Positions 17,930-26,287 of a stretch of DNA of 45,737 nucleotides are shown here, piece after piece (position 1 is the stretch's first letter; every line of letters starts with the position of its first letter). Source of the DNA: JAJRRL01 sp047404195 (GTDB lineage Bacteria; Pseudomonadota; Gammaproteobacteria; JAJRRL01); assembly GCA_047404195.1 (NCBI GenBank), contig JBDOIU010000011.1, forward strand, positions 1 through 45,737, read 5' to 3'. The notes beneath the pieces are model-generated. The model saw nothing but the letters and a program-made list of their open reading frames with translations, had not been told where the DNA came from and ran no database searches. The translations under genes were made by a program, and so were the position numbers.

Positions 17930-17958
17930 TTGATATATATGTACACATATGATAGATT
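17930..17958 (+). promoter_or_regulatory. Putative promoter of second LRR gene
   Basis: TTGATA at 17930-17935 and TAGATT at 17953-17958, 17 bp apart. It aligns with the promoter in front of copy 1 because the whole spacer is duplicated. Confidence 0.45.
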
Positions 17959-17987
17959 CAAGTTTCTGAAATTACGTGATGATTCAT

Positions 17988-20213
17988 ATGAAGACTTTGG
18001 TTAATGGGCATTTAAGCTTTGAGTATGATTCTGCTGCAGGCAGTCCTGATGAAGGGCGCTTTTCTGCGGGTGTAAGTGCTGCAGGCAGTCCTGATGAAGG
18101 GCGCTTTTCTGCGGGTGTAAGTGGTGCAGGTGGTCCTGATGCAGGGCATGCTTCTGCGAGTTCAAGCGTAGCAGCAGTTGAGCAAAAATCTTGCTCTGTT
18201 GCAGCTGCTATTCCAAATGCTGGTGGTATACCAGATGAAATCACTCAGGCTGGGTCTGGTACCCCCCTCACTGTTCATATCCAAGGAGATTGCTACGGTG
18301 AGGCTGTACTATTTATAAAGGAAAGTAATGGTGCAGCACAAGACTTGCAGCCATTTCGTATTCAAACATCTGCACGAAGATGTATCATTGTCACTGATGA
18401 TGCGCATCGAAATTCGTTGTATCACGCCATTTTCAAGCAGATTGAAACTGTTACTTTCATGAGCCCAGGGGTATGGAGCGCGTACAAGAAAAGAAATGAG
18501 TTAGTAACACGAATTGCACTTAAGGTATGTTTAGTTTTGGGTAAATGCAGTTATCAATTCAGAAATGTTGCGAGCAATGTCACTCTTCGTGTCGCGAATT
18601 TTCTTGCCCCGAAAATCACGCCAGTTTGCTTGGATAAGTGTGATAGAGATACGAATGAAATTTGTTATTCAAGTAATGTTAATGGTGTACGTCAGGAATA
18701 TCGAATAGCCTTCCCAGTTGGCGGCGCGCTTGATCTTAGAAAGGTCCAGGATCCAAATGATCCTAGTAATTGCTTGCTCGTGACCAGTATTGGTAGGGAG
18801 GCTTTTTACTATTCGTGGAGACTAACAAGCATTGAGATTCCAGAGGGTCTGATCAGTATTGGTCGGTGTGCATTTCAGGGTTGCTGCTTCCTAAAGAGTG
18901 CTGTGATTCCAGATAGTGTGACCAGTATTGGTGAGGAAGCTTTTAATAGTTGCATTAGCCTAAAAAACATTGAGATTCCAGATGGTGTGACCAGTATCGC
19001 AGAGAGAGCATTTTGGGGTTGTAGTAGCCTGACAAGCATTGTGATTCCAGATAGTGTGACCAGTATTGGTATTTATGCATTTGGTGGTTGCAGCAGTCTA
19101 ACAAGCATTGAGATTCCAGGGAGTGTGACCAGTATTGGTATTTATGCATTTGAAGGTTGCAGCAGTCTAACGAGTGTTGTGATTCCAGCTGGTGTGACCA
19201 GTATCGCAGAGAGAGCATTTTGGGGTTGTAGTAGCCTAACAAGCATTGTGATTCCAGCTGGTGTGACCAGTATTAGTGAGTTCGCATTTTACGGTTGCAG
19301 CAGTCTAAAAAGCATTGTGATTCCAGCTGGTGTGACCAGTATTAGTGAGTGCGCATTTTACGGTTGCAGCAGTCTAACAAGCATTGTGATTCCAGATAGT
19401 GTGACCAGAATTCGCTTGGGTGCATTTCAAGATTGCAGCAGTCTAACAAGCATTGAGATTCCAGCGAGTGTGACCAGTATTGGTGACTTCGCATTTGGTG
19501 GTTGCAGCAGTCTAACAAGCATTGTGATTCGAGGGAGTGTGACCAGTATGAGTGATGGTGCATTTGAGGGTTGCATTAATTTACGCATTATTATATGCTC
19601 AAAAAATTTCTATCCTAAAAGCGGTCTTCGTTTTTGGGATATATTTAGGAATACTTCTTCAGACATTACTATTGTGGGCGATGATGGCAGCTTGTTGAGG
19701 GCTGTGAACAGGTCTGATTTTGTTTTTCCGGCGGGCGTTACCAGTATTGGTCAGAAAGCCTTTAGTCGTTGCAGCAGTCTAACAAGCATTGTGATTCCAG
19801 ATAGTGTGACCAGTATGAGTGATGGTGCATTTGAGGATTGCATTAATTTACGTAGTATCAGATGCACAAGAGATTTTTATGATAATAACAAGAGTAGTCT
19901 GCGTATCATATTTGGATCAAACATTTCAAAAATCACTTTTCTAGACCCAGAAGGTGGTTTGATTAAAGGGCCGTATACTGCAGGCGTTTCAGCCAGTACC
20001 AGTGCGGCAGTGCTACTGTCAGTTGCGGCGGTGGCTATTGGTTGTTGTATGATACCATTTGGTGCGATCACTGCTTTGATAATTGCTACAGCAGTAGTGG
20101 GAGGGCTTGCAGTAAGCAGCGTTGGTGTTGCATCTGGCTTGGGGATTCTGAGGCAGAGCACGATTCAAAAAGCAAAATCCTTGCAGGCGTCTGTTGCAGA
20201 TACAAATATATAA
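17988..20213 (+). CDS. BspA-type leucine-rich-repeat protein with C-terminal membrane hairpin (copy 2)
   Basis: A 741-residue paralogue of the gene before it, starting MKTLVNGHLSFEYDS at ATG 17988 (in-frame GTG 17976 and ATG 17979 are alternatives). After an N-terminal 15-residue repeat tract comes the shared FRIQTSARRCIIVTDD domain, then 11 uninterrupted 23-residue LRR_5 units of the type LTSIVIPDSVTSIGIYAF, a CSKNFYPKSGLRFWDIF spacer, two more units, and a CTRDFYDNNKSSLR spacer. The end is the same double hydrophobic segment as copy 1, with TIQKAK after it. It differs from copy 1 mainly by expanded repeats. No Sec signal is present, so if exported it would use another route. Host-protein binding is inferred. 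Confidence 0.87.
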   Translation: MKTLVNGHLSFEYDSAAGSPDEGRFSAGVSAAGSPDEGRFSAGVSGAGGPDAGHASASSSVAAVEQKSCSVAAAIPNAGGIPDEITQAGSGTPLTVHIQGDCYGEAVLFIKESNGAAQDLQPFRIQTSARRCIIVTDDAHRNSLYHAIFKQIETVTFMSPGVWSAYKKRNELVTRIALKVCLVLGKCSYQFRNVASNVTLRVANFLAPKITPVCLDKCDRDTNEICYSSNVNGVRQEYRIAFPVGGALDLRKVQDPNDPSNCLLVTSIGREAFYYSWRLTSIEIPEGLISIGRCAFQGCCFLKSAVIPDSVTSIGEEAFNSCISLKNIEIPDGVTSIAERAFWGCSSLTSIVIPDSVTSIGIYAFGGCSSLTSIEIPGSVTSIGIYAFEGCSSLTSVVIPAGVTSIAERAFWGCSSLTSIVIPAGVTSISEFAFYGCSSLKSIVIPAGVTSISECAFYGCSSLTSIVIPDSVTRIRLGAFQDCSSLTSIEIPASVTSIGDFAFGGCSSLTSIVIRGSVTSMSDGAFEGCINLRIIICSKNFYPKSGLRFWDIFRNTSSDITIVGDDGSLLRAVNRSDFVFPAGVTSIGQKAFSRCSSLTSIVIPDSVTSMSDGAFEDCINLRSIRCTRDFYDNNKSSLRIIFGSNISKITFLDPEGGLIKGPYTAGVSASTSAAVLLSVAAVAIGCCMIPFGAITALIIATAVVGGLAVSSVGVASGLGILRQSTIQKAKSLQASVADTNI
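18033..18167 (+). repeat. 45-bp tandem repeat in LRR copy 2
   Basis: Two nearly identical 45-bp units (18033-18077, 18078-18122) encode AAGSPDEGRFSAGVS, and a degenerate third unit (18123-18167) encodes GAGGPDAGHASASSS. Copy 1 lacks them. Confidence 0.9.
18822..19580 (+). repeat. Eleven contiguous 69-bp LRR units
   Basis: Exactly 11 units of 69 bp without interruption, each encoding one 23-residue LRR_5 turn. Units containing AERAFWGCSS occur twice, and neighbouring units sometimes share long identical blocks, which points to unit duplication and gene conversion. Confidence 0.9.
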
Positions 20214-20487
20214 ATCAGCTGAGTGTCAGCGGTAAATCAATCACTTTTTGCTGGAGATTCTAGTTAGTCTGACTCTCATTATAAGGTTGCATTGAAGCGC
20301 TGTGACAGACTACGTGGTGTCATTTTCAAAACACATTTGGATGCAATATTTATTGGTTCAGGTGGCCAGTTACCTGAGCCAAGTAGTGCAGATGCCGCAC
20401 CTGATCTCCATGTTGTGAGGAGCATACAGATTCAGAAATCTATCCACATGTTTCACATGAAGGTGCAGCGTGTAAGAAGACCGAATG
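20214..20487. other. Gap between LRR copy 2 and lspA
   Basis: The stretch has no convincing gene. An 88-codon plus-strand frame (20292-20558) overlaps the lspA 3' end, has no ribosome site and resembles nothing. No clear terminator between the convergent genes was seen. Confidence 0.5.
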
Positions 20488-20994
20488 TTAATGATGCTGT
20501 GTTTCAGCTGGTTGTTTGCGTAGCAAGCAAATGGCAAATAGCCCTGCACCACAACTGACAGCGATGTCGGCAACATTGAATGTCGCAAAGTGCCAGCCGT
20601 GCCAGTGTACATCGATAAAATCAACCACCATGCTATAACGTACACGATCGATCACATTACCTAAGGCACCACCACTGATCAGCGCCGTGGTGATGGTGTA
20701 TCCTATATTTTGCCCATACTTTTTCCAGTAAGAAATAGCGACCAGCACAATACAACAAGCAATAGCGGAGAGAATAATTTGTCCTAGACGTCCTGACTGT
20801 GTAAACCAGCCATAGGCAATGCCTTGATTGAATGTCAGGCGCAGGTTGAGCCAACCACTGACAGTCAGTGTATCAGCCAATGGTACGTGGTGTAGTATCC
20901 ACAGCTTTGTCAGCTGATCAAGCAAAACAATCAAGCAGGTGATACCAAGCGGGGACAGTACAAAGCGTTTGCTGTGAGATTGCTTTAACACCAC
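20488..20994 (-). CDS. lspA: Lipoprotein signal peptidase (SPase II)
   Basis: An inner-membrane aspartic protease that removes signal peptides of prolipoproteins after lipid attachment. The 168 residues show four membrane segments and the family motifs: DQLTKLW near the first helix, NQGIAYGWF, then GALGNVIDRVRYSMVVDFID and FATFNVADIAVSCG, which carry the two catalytic aspartates (NxxDR and NxAD). The start is GTG 20994, eight bases after GAGGAG, and it overlaps the end of ileS by 10 bp; ileS-lspA is a common proteobacterial pair and translation is probably coupled. Confidence 0.95.
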   Translation of the reverse strand: MVLKQSHSKRFVLSPLGITCLIVLLDQLTKLWILHHVPLADTLTVSGWLNLRLTFNQGIAYGWFTQSGRLGQIILSAIACCIVLVAISYWKKYGQNIGYTITTALISGGALGNVIDRVRYSMVVDFIDVHWHGWHFATFNVADIAVSCGAGLFAICLLRKQPAETQHH

Positions 20995-23762
20995 TGTCTT
21001 CGCTCCTCATTGTTCAGGTTGGTGACGCAGCGGCCGCAAATGGTCGGATGCTCTGCGTCTGCTCCCACGTCTGCTCGGCGCTGCCAGCAGCGAGCACACT
21101 TCTGATCATCCAGTTTGATCACGTCACAGGTTAATTCTCCTGTCTCTTGTCTTTGTACGCGGGCTTGTGATGTCAGCGTGAAAAACCGTAATTCGTCACC
21201 GAGCTTTTCTAGCAGATCGGCAGCATCACCACTGGCCTTGAGGGTAATGCCGGCATCGAGTGCGCCACCGATAACTTTATCAGCACGCGCACTTTCCAGT
21301 GCCTTATTGATCTCTTCTCGATAGTCAAATAATGTTGCCCAGTCACAGTGTACAGCGACTTTTGTGACAGGTTCTAGGCCGGTATACCATTCGCTGAGAA
21401 AGACTGAGTTGTCGGTTTGTCCAGGCATATTTTGCCAAATCTCTTCCGCAGTGAAACTAAGGATAGGGGCGATCCAGCGCACAAAAGCCTGCAGTACATG
21501 ATATAAAGCAGTTTGAGCTGAGCGCCTAGCCACACTGTTCGCAGCACAAGTATACAGACGATCTTTGACAACATCCAAATAACCAGCACCGAGCGTCACA
21601 GAACAGAAGTTGTGTAGCCACTGATAAATTTTAGGAAACTGATACTGCTCGTAGGCAGTGATAATGCGTTCTTGTAGTGCGGCTGTTTGTTGACAAATCC
21701 AAACGTCCAATGACAGCATATCTTCGAAGGGTAGAAGATCTTGTTCACTGCAGTCAAAGAGGTTGCCCAACATGAAGCGAGCCGTATTACGCATACGTCG
21801 ATAAGCTTCAGAAGAGCGCTTTAGAATCTCATCAGAGACATTCAGGTCCACTGTGTGATCAGTTGCAGCGGCCCAAAGTCGTAGCACATCAGCCCCTAAA
21901 TTTTTCACAACGTCGGCGGGATACATGCCATTGCCCAGTGATTTCGACATCTTTCTGCCTTGGCCATCAACCACATAGCCATGTGTGAGTACGGTTTTGA
22001 AGGGGGGCTCGCCACGCATGGCAACAGCGGTGGTGAGTGATGAGTTAAACCAGCCGCGATGCTGATCGGAGCCTTCGAAATATAAGTCTGCGGGCAACCC
22101 GAGCTCAGGGCGCTCCTCCAGCACACAAGCATGTGTCACACCCGAATCGAACCAGACATCCAGCGTGTCGGTGACTTTGTCGTATTCCGAGACATCATGG
22201 TCAGTAAAAGCAGAGGCCGGGCGATCAAACCAAGCATCGATACCGTCCTCTTCAACAGCGTTCGCTGCGTTTAAGATAATTTGATCTGTATCCGGATGTA
22301 GCTCACCTGTGCGTTGGTGCACAAGTAGCGTGATTGGGATGCCCCAAGTACGCTGACGTGACACACACCAGTCCGGACGACCTTCAACCATGCCATCGAT
22401 GCGCGCTTGTCCCCAGCTGGGAATCCAATGCGTTTCGCTGATGGCTGTGCGCATTTGTTGGCGTAAACCCATTTTATCCATACTAATGAACCACTGTGGT
22501 GTGGCTAAAAAAATCAGTGGTGTTTTGTGTCGCCAGCAATGTGGGTAGCTGTGTTGTAAGGTTGTTTCATGTAACAAGGCAGCGTTATCGTTGAGTAGTT
22601 CGATCACCACTGGATTGGCTTTGAAAACATGTAAATTCATGAGTGGACTGATGGTGTCAATAAAGACGCCGCGGCCATCGATACGCCTGTGCGTTGGCAA
22701 ATCGAAGGCTTGGCCGACAAGATAGTCGTCTTGCCCATGAGATGGTGCGGTGTGCACGATTCCAGTACCGGCATCAGTCGTGACGTGCTCACCTGTCACC
22801 ACGGGCACTTCTCGTTCCTCTAGTGGGTGGCGGCAACGCAAGGACAGCATTTGATGACCACTGGCAGTGCCGAGGCGAGTGACGGAATCGAGGCAATAGC
22901 GCTCGACGATGGCTGCTTGCAGCGCTTCAGCAACAACCAATATTTTTGTTTGACCTGCTTGTTGTGCGCGGATTAGGACGTAATCCAAATTAGGGTGCAC
23001 ACATAATGCCTCGTTAGCCGGCAATGTCCATGGCGTTGTTGTCCAAATACAAAGCATAGCCGTCTCAAAATCAGCCTCGCAGCCAAAACAATCAGCCAGT
23101 TGCGCGTTGTCAGTGGCGACAAAGCCAACATCAATTGCTGGCGATGTTTTGTCTTGATATTCGACTTCCGCTTCTGCCAGGGCTGATCCACAAGCGACAC
23201 ACCAGTGCACAGGTTTATAACCGCGTTGCAGGTGGCCGTTCGCAACCAAGCGACGCAAGGCGCGAATGGCATTGGCTTCGTACGAACGATCCATGCTGAT
23301 ATAAGGATTCTTCCAGTCCGCAAGCACACCTAGGCGCTGGAAGTCAGTGTTTTGGATATCGACTTGCTTTTGTGCAAATTCACGACACTTTTGTCTGAAA
23401 GCACGCGCATCTAATTTATCACCAGGTTTGCCGAATTTCTTCTCAATATTCAGCTCAATCGGCAGGCCATGACAGTCCCAGCCAGGTACAAAAGGGGCAT
23501 CTTGGCCAGAAAGAGAGCGTGACTTAACAATCATATCTTTGATGACTTTGTTCATTGCCGTACCCATGTGTGGGCGACCACTGGCGTACGGAGGGCCATC
23601 ATGGAGGAGGAAGCGTGCAGCCCCCTGACGTTTAGCGCGAATTTGTTGGTAAATATCAACCTGTTGCCATTTCTCAAGTTGTTTGGGTTCGCGTTGCGCC
23701 AAGCTGGCTTTCATCGGGAAAGCAGTTTGTGGTAGATTCAGCGTTTGTTTGTAGTCGCTCAT
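20985..23762 (-). CDS. ileS: Isoleucyl-tRNA synthetase with altered HIGH motif
   Basis: Charges tRNA-Ile with isoleucine and edits misactivated valine. The protein is 925 residues from ATG 23762 (MSDYKQTLNLP, AAAGG upstream). It contains PGWDCHGLPIELN, the editing-domain motifs TTPWTLPANEA and GTGIVHTAPSHGQDDY, the KMSKS loop in GRKMSKSLGNG, and a C-terminal zinc finger (KCARCW ... ICGRC). The ATP-binding HIGH motif, usually HIGH or HVGH, reads HMGT here (His65, Met66, Gly67, Thr68; codon ACG at 23561-23559). The rest of the enzyme is intact and it is the only ileS seen in the window, so I expect it to be active. It is co-transcribed with lspA. Confidence 0.97.
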   Translation of the reverse strand: MSDYKQTLNLPQTAFPMKASLAQREPKQLEKWQQVDIYQQIRAKRQGAARFLLHDGPPYASGRPHMGTAMNKVIKDMIVKSRSLSGQDAPFVPGWDCHGLPIELNIEKKFGKPGDKLDARAFRQKCREFAQKQVDIQNTDFQRLGVLADWKNPYISMDRSYEANAIRALRRLVANGHLQRGYKPVHWCVACGSALAEAEVEYQDKTSPAIDVGFVATDNAQLADCFGCEADFETAMLCIWTTTPWTLPANEALCVHPNLDYVLIRAQQAGQTKILVVAEALQAAIVERYCLDSVTRLGTASGHQMLSLRCRHPLEEREVPVVTGEHVTTDAGTGIVHTAPSHGQDDYLVGQAFDLPTHRRIDGRGVFIDTISPLMNLHVFKANPVVIELLNDNAALLHETTLQHSYPHCWRHKTPLIFLATPQWFISMDKMGLRQQMRTAISETHWIPSWGQARIDGMVEGRPDWCVSRQRTWGIPITLLVHQRTGELHPDTDQIILNAANAVEEDGIDAWFDRPASAFTDHDVSEYDKVTDTLDVWFDSGVTHACVLEERPELGLPADLYFEGSDQHRGWFNSSLTTAVAMRGEPPFKTVLTHGYVVDGQGRKMSKSLGNGMYPADVVKNLGADVLRLWAAATDHTVDLNVSDEILKRSSEAYRRMRNTARFMLGNLFDCSEQDLLPFEDMLSLDVWICQQTAALQERIITAYEQYQFPKIYQWLHNFCSVTLGAGYLDVVKDRLYTCAANSVARRSAQTALYHVLQAFVRWIAPILSFTAEEIWQNMPGQTDNSVFLSEWYTGLEPVTKVAVHCDWATLFDYREEINKALESARADKVIGGALDAGITLKASGDAADLLEKLGDELRFFTLTSQARVQRQETGELTCDVIKLDDQKCARCWQRRADVGADAEHPTICGRCVTNLNNEERRQWC

Positions 23763-24090
23763 AAAATGACCTTTCAAAGAATGGCAAGAACTCTATTAAA
23801 TACCGGATTTGGGCAGAAAATGCAATGTGCATTCTGAAGGGGGGTGACATTGGGCCATTCCACTAAAAAAAGGCCGGATAGTTTATTGCCTATTTATGCC
23901 TTAATGTGATACGACAAAAGAGGTGCCGTAAAGTAATAGCTTAAGAAACTATTAATAGTAGTGTGTTTTTTCATTTTGGATGGTATGTGTTTGACCGACT
24001 CGTCCAATCAGGCTTAAATCTCATTGTCGATATTGAGCAGTGAATGCTGGCAGTATCAGGCCTAAAAAAACAAGGACACAGGAGTTGAGT
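23763..24090. other. Divergent intergenic region ileS / GTPase gene
   Basis: 328 bp with the ribosome site of ileS on one side and the promoter-like TTGACC-17-TAAATC on the other. No gene is visible in it. Confidence 0.6.
23991..24019 (+). promoter_or_regulatory. Putative promoter of the GTPase pair
   Basis: TTGACC at 23991-23996 and TAAATC at 24014-24019, 17 bp apart, 72 bp before the start at 24091. Confidence 0.4.
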
Positions 24091-26268
24091 ATGCATAGAG
24101 AGCATCCAGGACAAGAATCATTGAATGGAGCACACCCAGCTGCGCCATCAGCTCGTACTCGGGCAAATCGTGCTGTTGTGGATACATCACGTCCCCCAGC
24201 GCCACCAGCTCGCGTACTGTCGCGTCGTCAGGCAAGTCGCGGTGCTGTGGGTAGATCAGGTGCGCCTATGCTGCCAGCTCAAGCACGTCATCAGTCGAAC
24301 CGTGGTGCTGGTTCAGCAGCGGACAATAGTGTTGGACCTGCTGCAACAACTGCAGATGTTCTACATGATTTGGATATCGCTGAGCTCGAGAATTTATTGC
24401 AACAATCGCAGGCAGCAGTGTCTCGGCTTGCAGGCAATGCAGTTTTAGTGGTCGGTGAAAGTGGTGCGGGTAAAAGTACCTTCATCAATTACATGAATGA
24501 TAATCTTGAAATACACGAAGATGATATGACAGGTATTATGTCAGTCAGTGCTCGTCGAACGCAAGGTGATGCACCTGTGATTAGTCGAGCTAATGCCGGT
24601 TCATGTACTGTTTTTCCCAAAGCGCACAGGAGTGCAGGCAGAATGTTTATCGACACAGCGGGGTATTTTGATAGCCGTGGTGTGGCACATGATATCAGTG
24701 TGCATTGTTCCCTGGCATCAGTACTGAAAAGTGTGAAAGTAGAAGCTATCATCGTGGTATTGCCTTCCAAAATTTGTGAGCCGGCAAATCGCTGTATGGG
24801 TGTCGTACCAATTGTACAAGCGTTGGAGAATATTACTGGATCAAATGAACATACCTACAAGAGAAGTGTTTTCTATTTGTTTAACGAGTCTCTGGAGCAA
24901 AGGCGTCCGAAAACGGCTATACAAAGATGTAAAATATTTGAGCGGTATCTGGCAGAGTATTCCAGGTCATATCATGCATCAGAGGTCAAAGCAGCGAGTT
25001 GTTTGAGAAAGATATTGGCTTGCGATATTTTGACTTATGATCCAATGGACCCTGCTGCACGTGCCAGTATTAATGCTAAAATAAGCCGATGTCGTCCATT
25101 GCATACACCAGCAGGCACATCCACATTTACTCAACGCAGTGTTTTGGGTCCACACGCTGGTAAATTGCGTATGTTGAGCGAATCAATTGCCTCGCGTCTT
25201 GTTCGTGGTGATGAAGATATGAAACGAATTAATCAGGATGTGCAGGATGCTCAGCGGCAGGATCAGCAAATCGTTTCGAATATTGCAATGCTTGAAAGTA
25301 GTATGCAAGACATTGAGGCAAGGTTGAGTGATAGTTCAGCAGTTTATGATGGGCAAGCAGATTGCCAGCGTAGTATAGAGAGCTACCAACGGCAGGCGCA
25401 GCAGCATAGAGCTGAGGCCGCAAGGTTAAATGCTGAAATACGGTCTTTAATCAGTCAAAATGCATCTCTGTCATCTGATAGCAGTCGAGTTGGGGTTGGT
25501 AATATTGATTATGATGAAAAAGAAACATATGGCACAGTCAAGCAAGGTGTCATTAAAGATAAGTATGAAACTTTGGAGGCAGATGCCGGGTATCCTATCA
25601 CATATGTTGATGAGCGTGGGGGTACGCAATCAGTAGAGGAAGGTTCTTGTGGTTATTTTACAGATAAATCTATATCAGGTAGTGAGTATTCAATTCGTTA
25701 TGTCGGTCCATCTCATGTTTATGGTTGGTGTAAAATAAAATTATTTACAGAAAAGCGACTGACGGCTGAAAATACTTCAAAAGTTCGTTCTAATGAGTCT
25801 AAAATTTCAGATTACAATACGCAAATTGAAAGCTGCCATGAGCGGGCTAAAACCGCAGATAAAGAGGTGGCCTTGCAGGAAGAGACAATACGTAAGTTAT
25901 TCACACAGGGGCGACAAAATCTTGAAGTTCTGCTAAGAGCTAAGCAGGGTGAAAAATCAAGATTGCAAGCCAGCCAGCAGTCACAAATGGCCACTGTCAG
26001 TAAGCATCAAGCACGTATTGCTGATATTGCAAAAAAAATATCTCATGATGGCGGTGCCTTTAAGATGTTGCATAGGTTAGTCACATTGATTCCTCAAATT
26101 TCACATAATGTTCATCTTGTCAGAAAAATGATGACGTTGCTTAGTTATAGATGGTATCAACCATTGTTGCAGGGTCGGGTTGTTGATGTGAAGCATTTCG
26201 GGTTAGATCACCCGATACTATCTGCTACAGAGGCCTCAACTGTTGATGCTGTGATGGCGCCACAATAA
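24091..26268 (+). CDS. AIG1/septin-like GTPase with coiled coils (putative effector)
   Basis: A 725-residue protein from ATG 24091, six bases after AGGAG. Residues 1-90 are disordered, rich in Ala, Arg, Pro. The GTPase domain has G1 VVGESGAGKSTFIN (about 121-133) and G3 MFIDTAGYFDSRG (188-191 DTAG). It lacks a clear NKxD at G4: the expected position reads YLFNESLEQRRPKT. The C-terminal half has coiled coils (about 390-460 and 590-660) separated by a Gly/Tyr-rich insert. The order resembles AIG1/IRG/dynamin-like proteins that act on membranes. No signal peptide. It shares VVLPSKICEPANRCMGV and FNESLEQRRPKTAIQR with the next gene, so the two are paralogues. Confidence 0.7.
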   Translation: MHREHPGQESLNGAHPAAPSARTRANRAVVDTSRPPAPPARVLSRRQASRGAVGRSGAPMLPAQARHQSNRGAGSAADNSVGPAATTADVLHDLDIAELENLLQQSQAAVSRLAGNAVLVVGESGAGKSTFINYMNDNLEIHEDDMTGIMSVSARRTQGDAPVISRANAGSCTVFPKAHRSAGRMFIDTAGYFDSRGVAHDISVHCSLASVLKSVKVEAIIVVLPSKICEPANRCMGVVPIVQALENITGSNEHTYKRSVFYLFNESLEQRRPKTAIQRCKIFERYLAEYSRSYHASEVKAASCLRKILACDILTYDPMDPAARASINAKISRCRPLHTPAGTSTFTQRSVLGPHAGKLRMLSESIASRLVRGDEDMKRINQDVQDAQRQDQQIVSNIAMLESSMQDIEARLSDSSAVYDGQADCQRSIESYQRQAQQHRAEAARLNAEIRSLISQNASLSSDSSRVGVGNIDYDEKETYGTVKQGVIKDKYETLEADAGYPITYVDERGGTQSVEEGSCGYFTDKSISGSEYSIRYVGPSHVYGWCKIKLFTEKRLTAENTSKVRSNESKISDYNTQIESCHERAKTADKEVALQEETIRKLFTQGRQNLEVLLRAKQGEKSRLQASQQSQMATVSKHQARIADIAKKISHDGGAFKMLHRLVTLIPQISHNVHLVRKMMTLLSYRWYQPLLQGRVVDVKHFGLDHPILSATEASTVDAVMAPQ

Positions 26269-26287
26269 TGAATAGGGAGAAATGGCT

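Noticed and set aside
18955..19563. Minus-strand frames with repeating YWSHSLESQC-type residues
   Set aside because: They are the reverse reading of the 69-bp LRR repeats; no ribosome sites.
20292..20558. 88-codon plus-strand frame
   Set aside because: Overlaps lspA, no ribosome site, no family resemblance.
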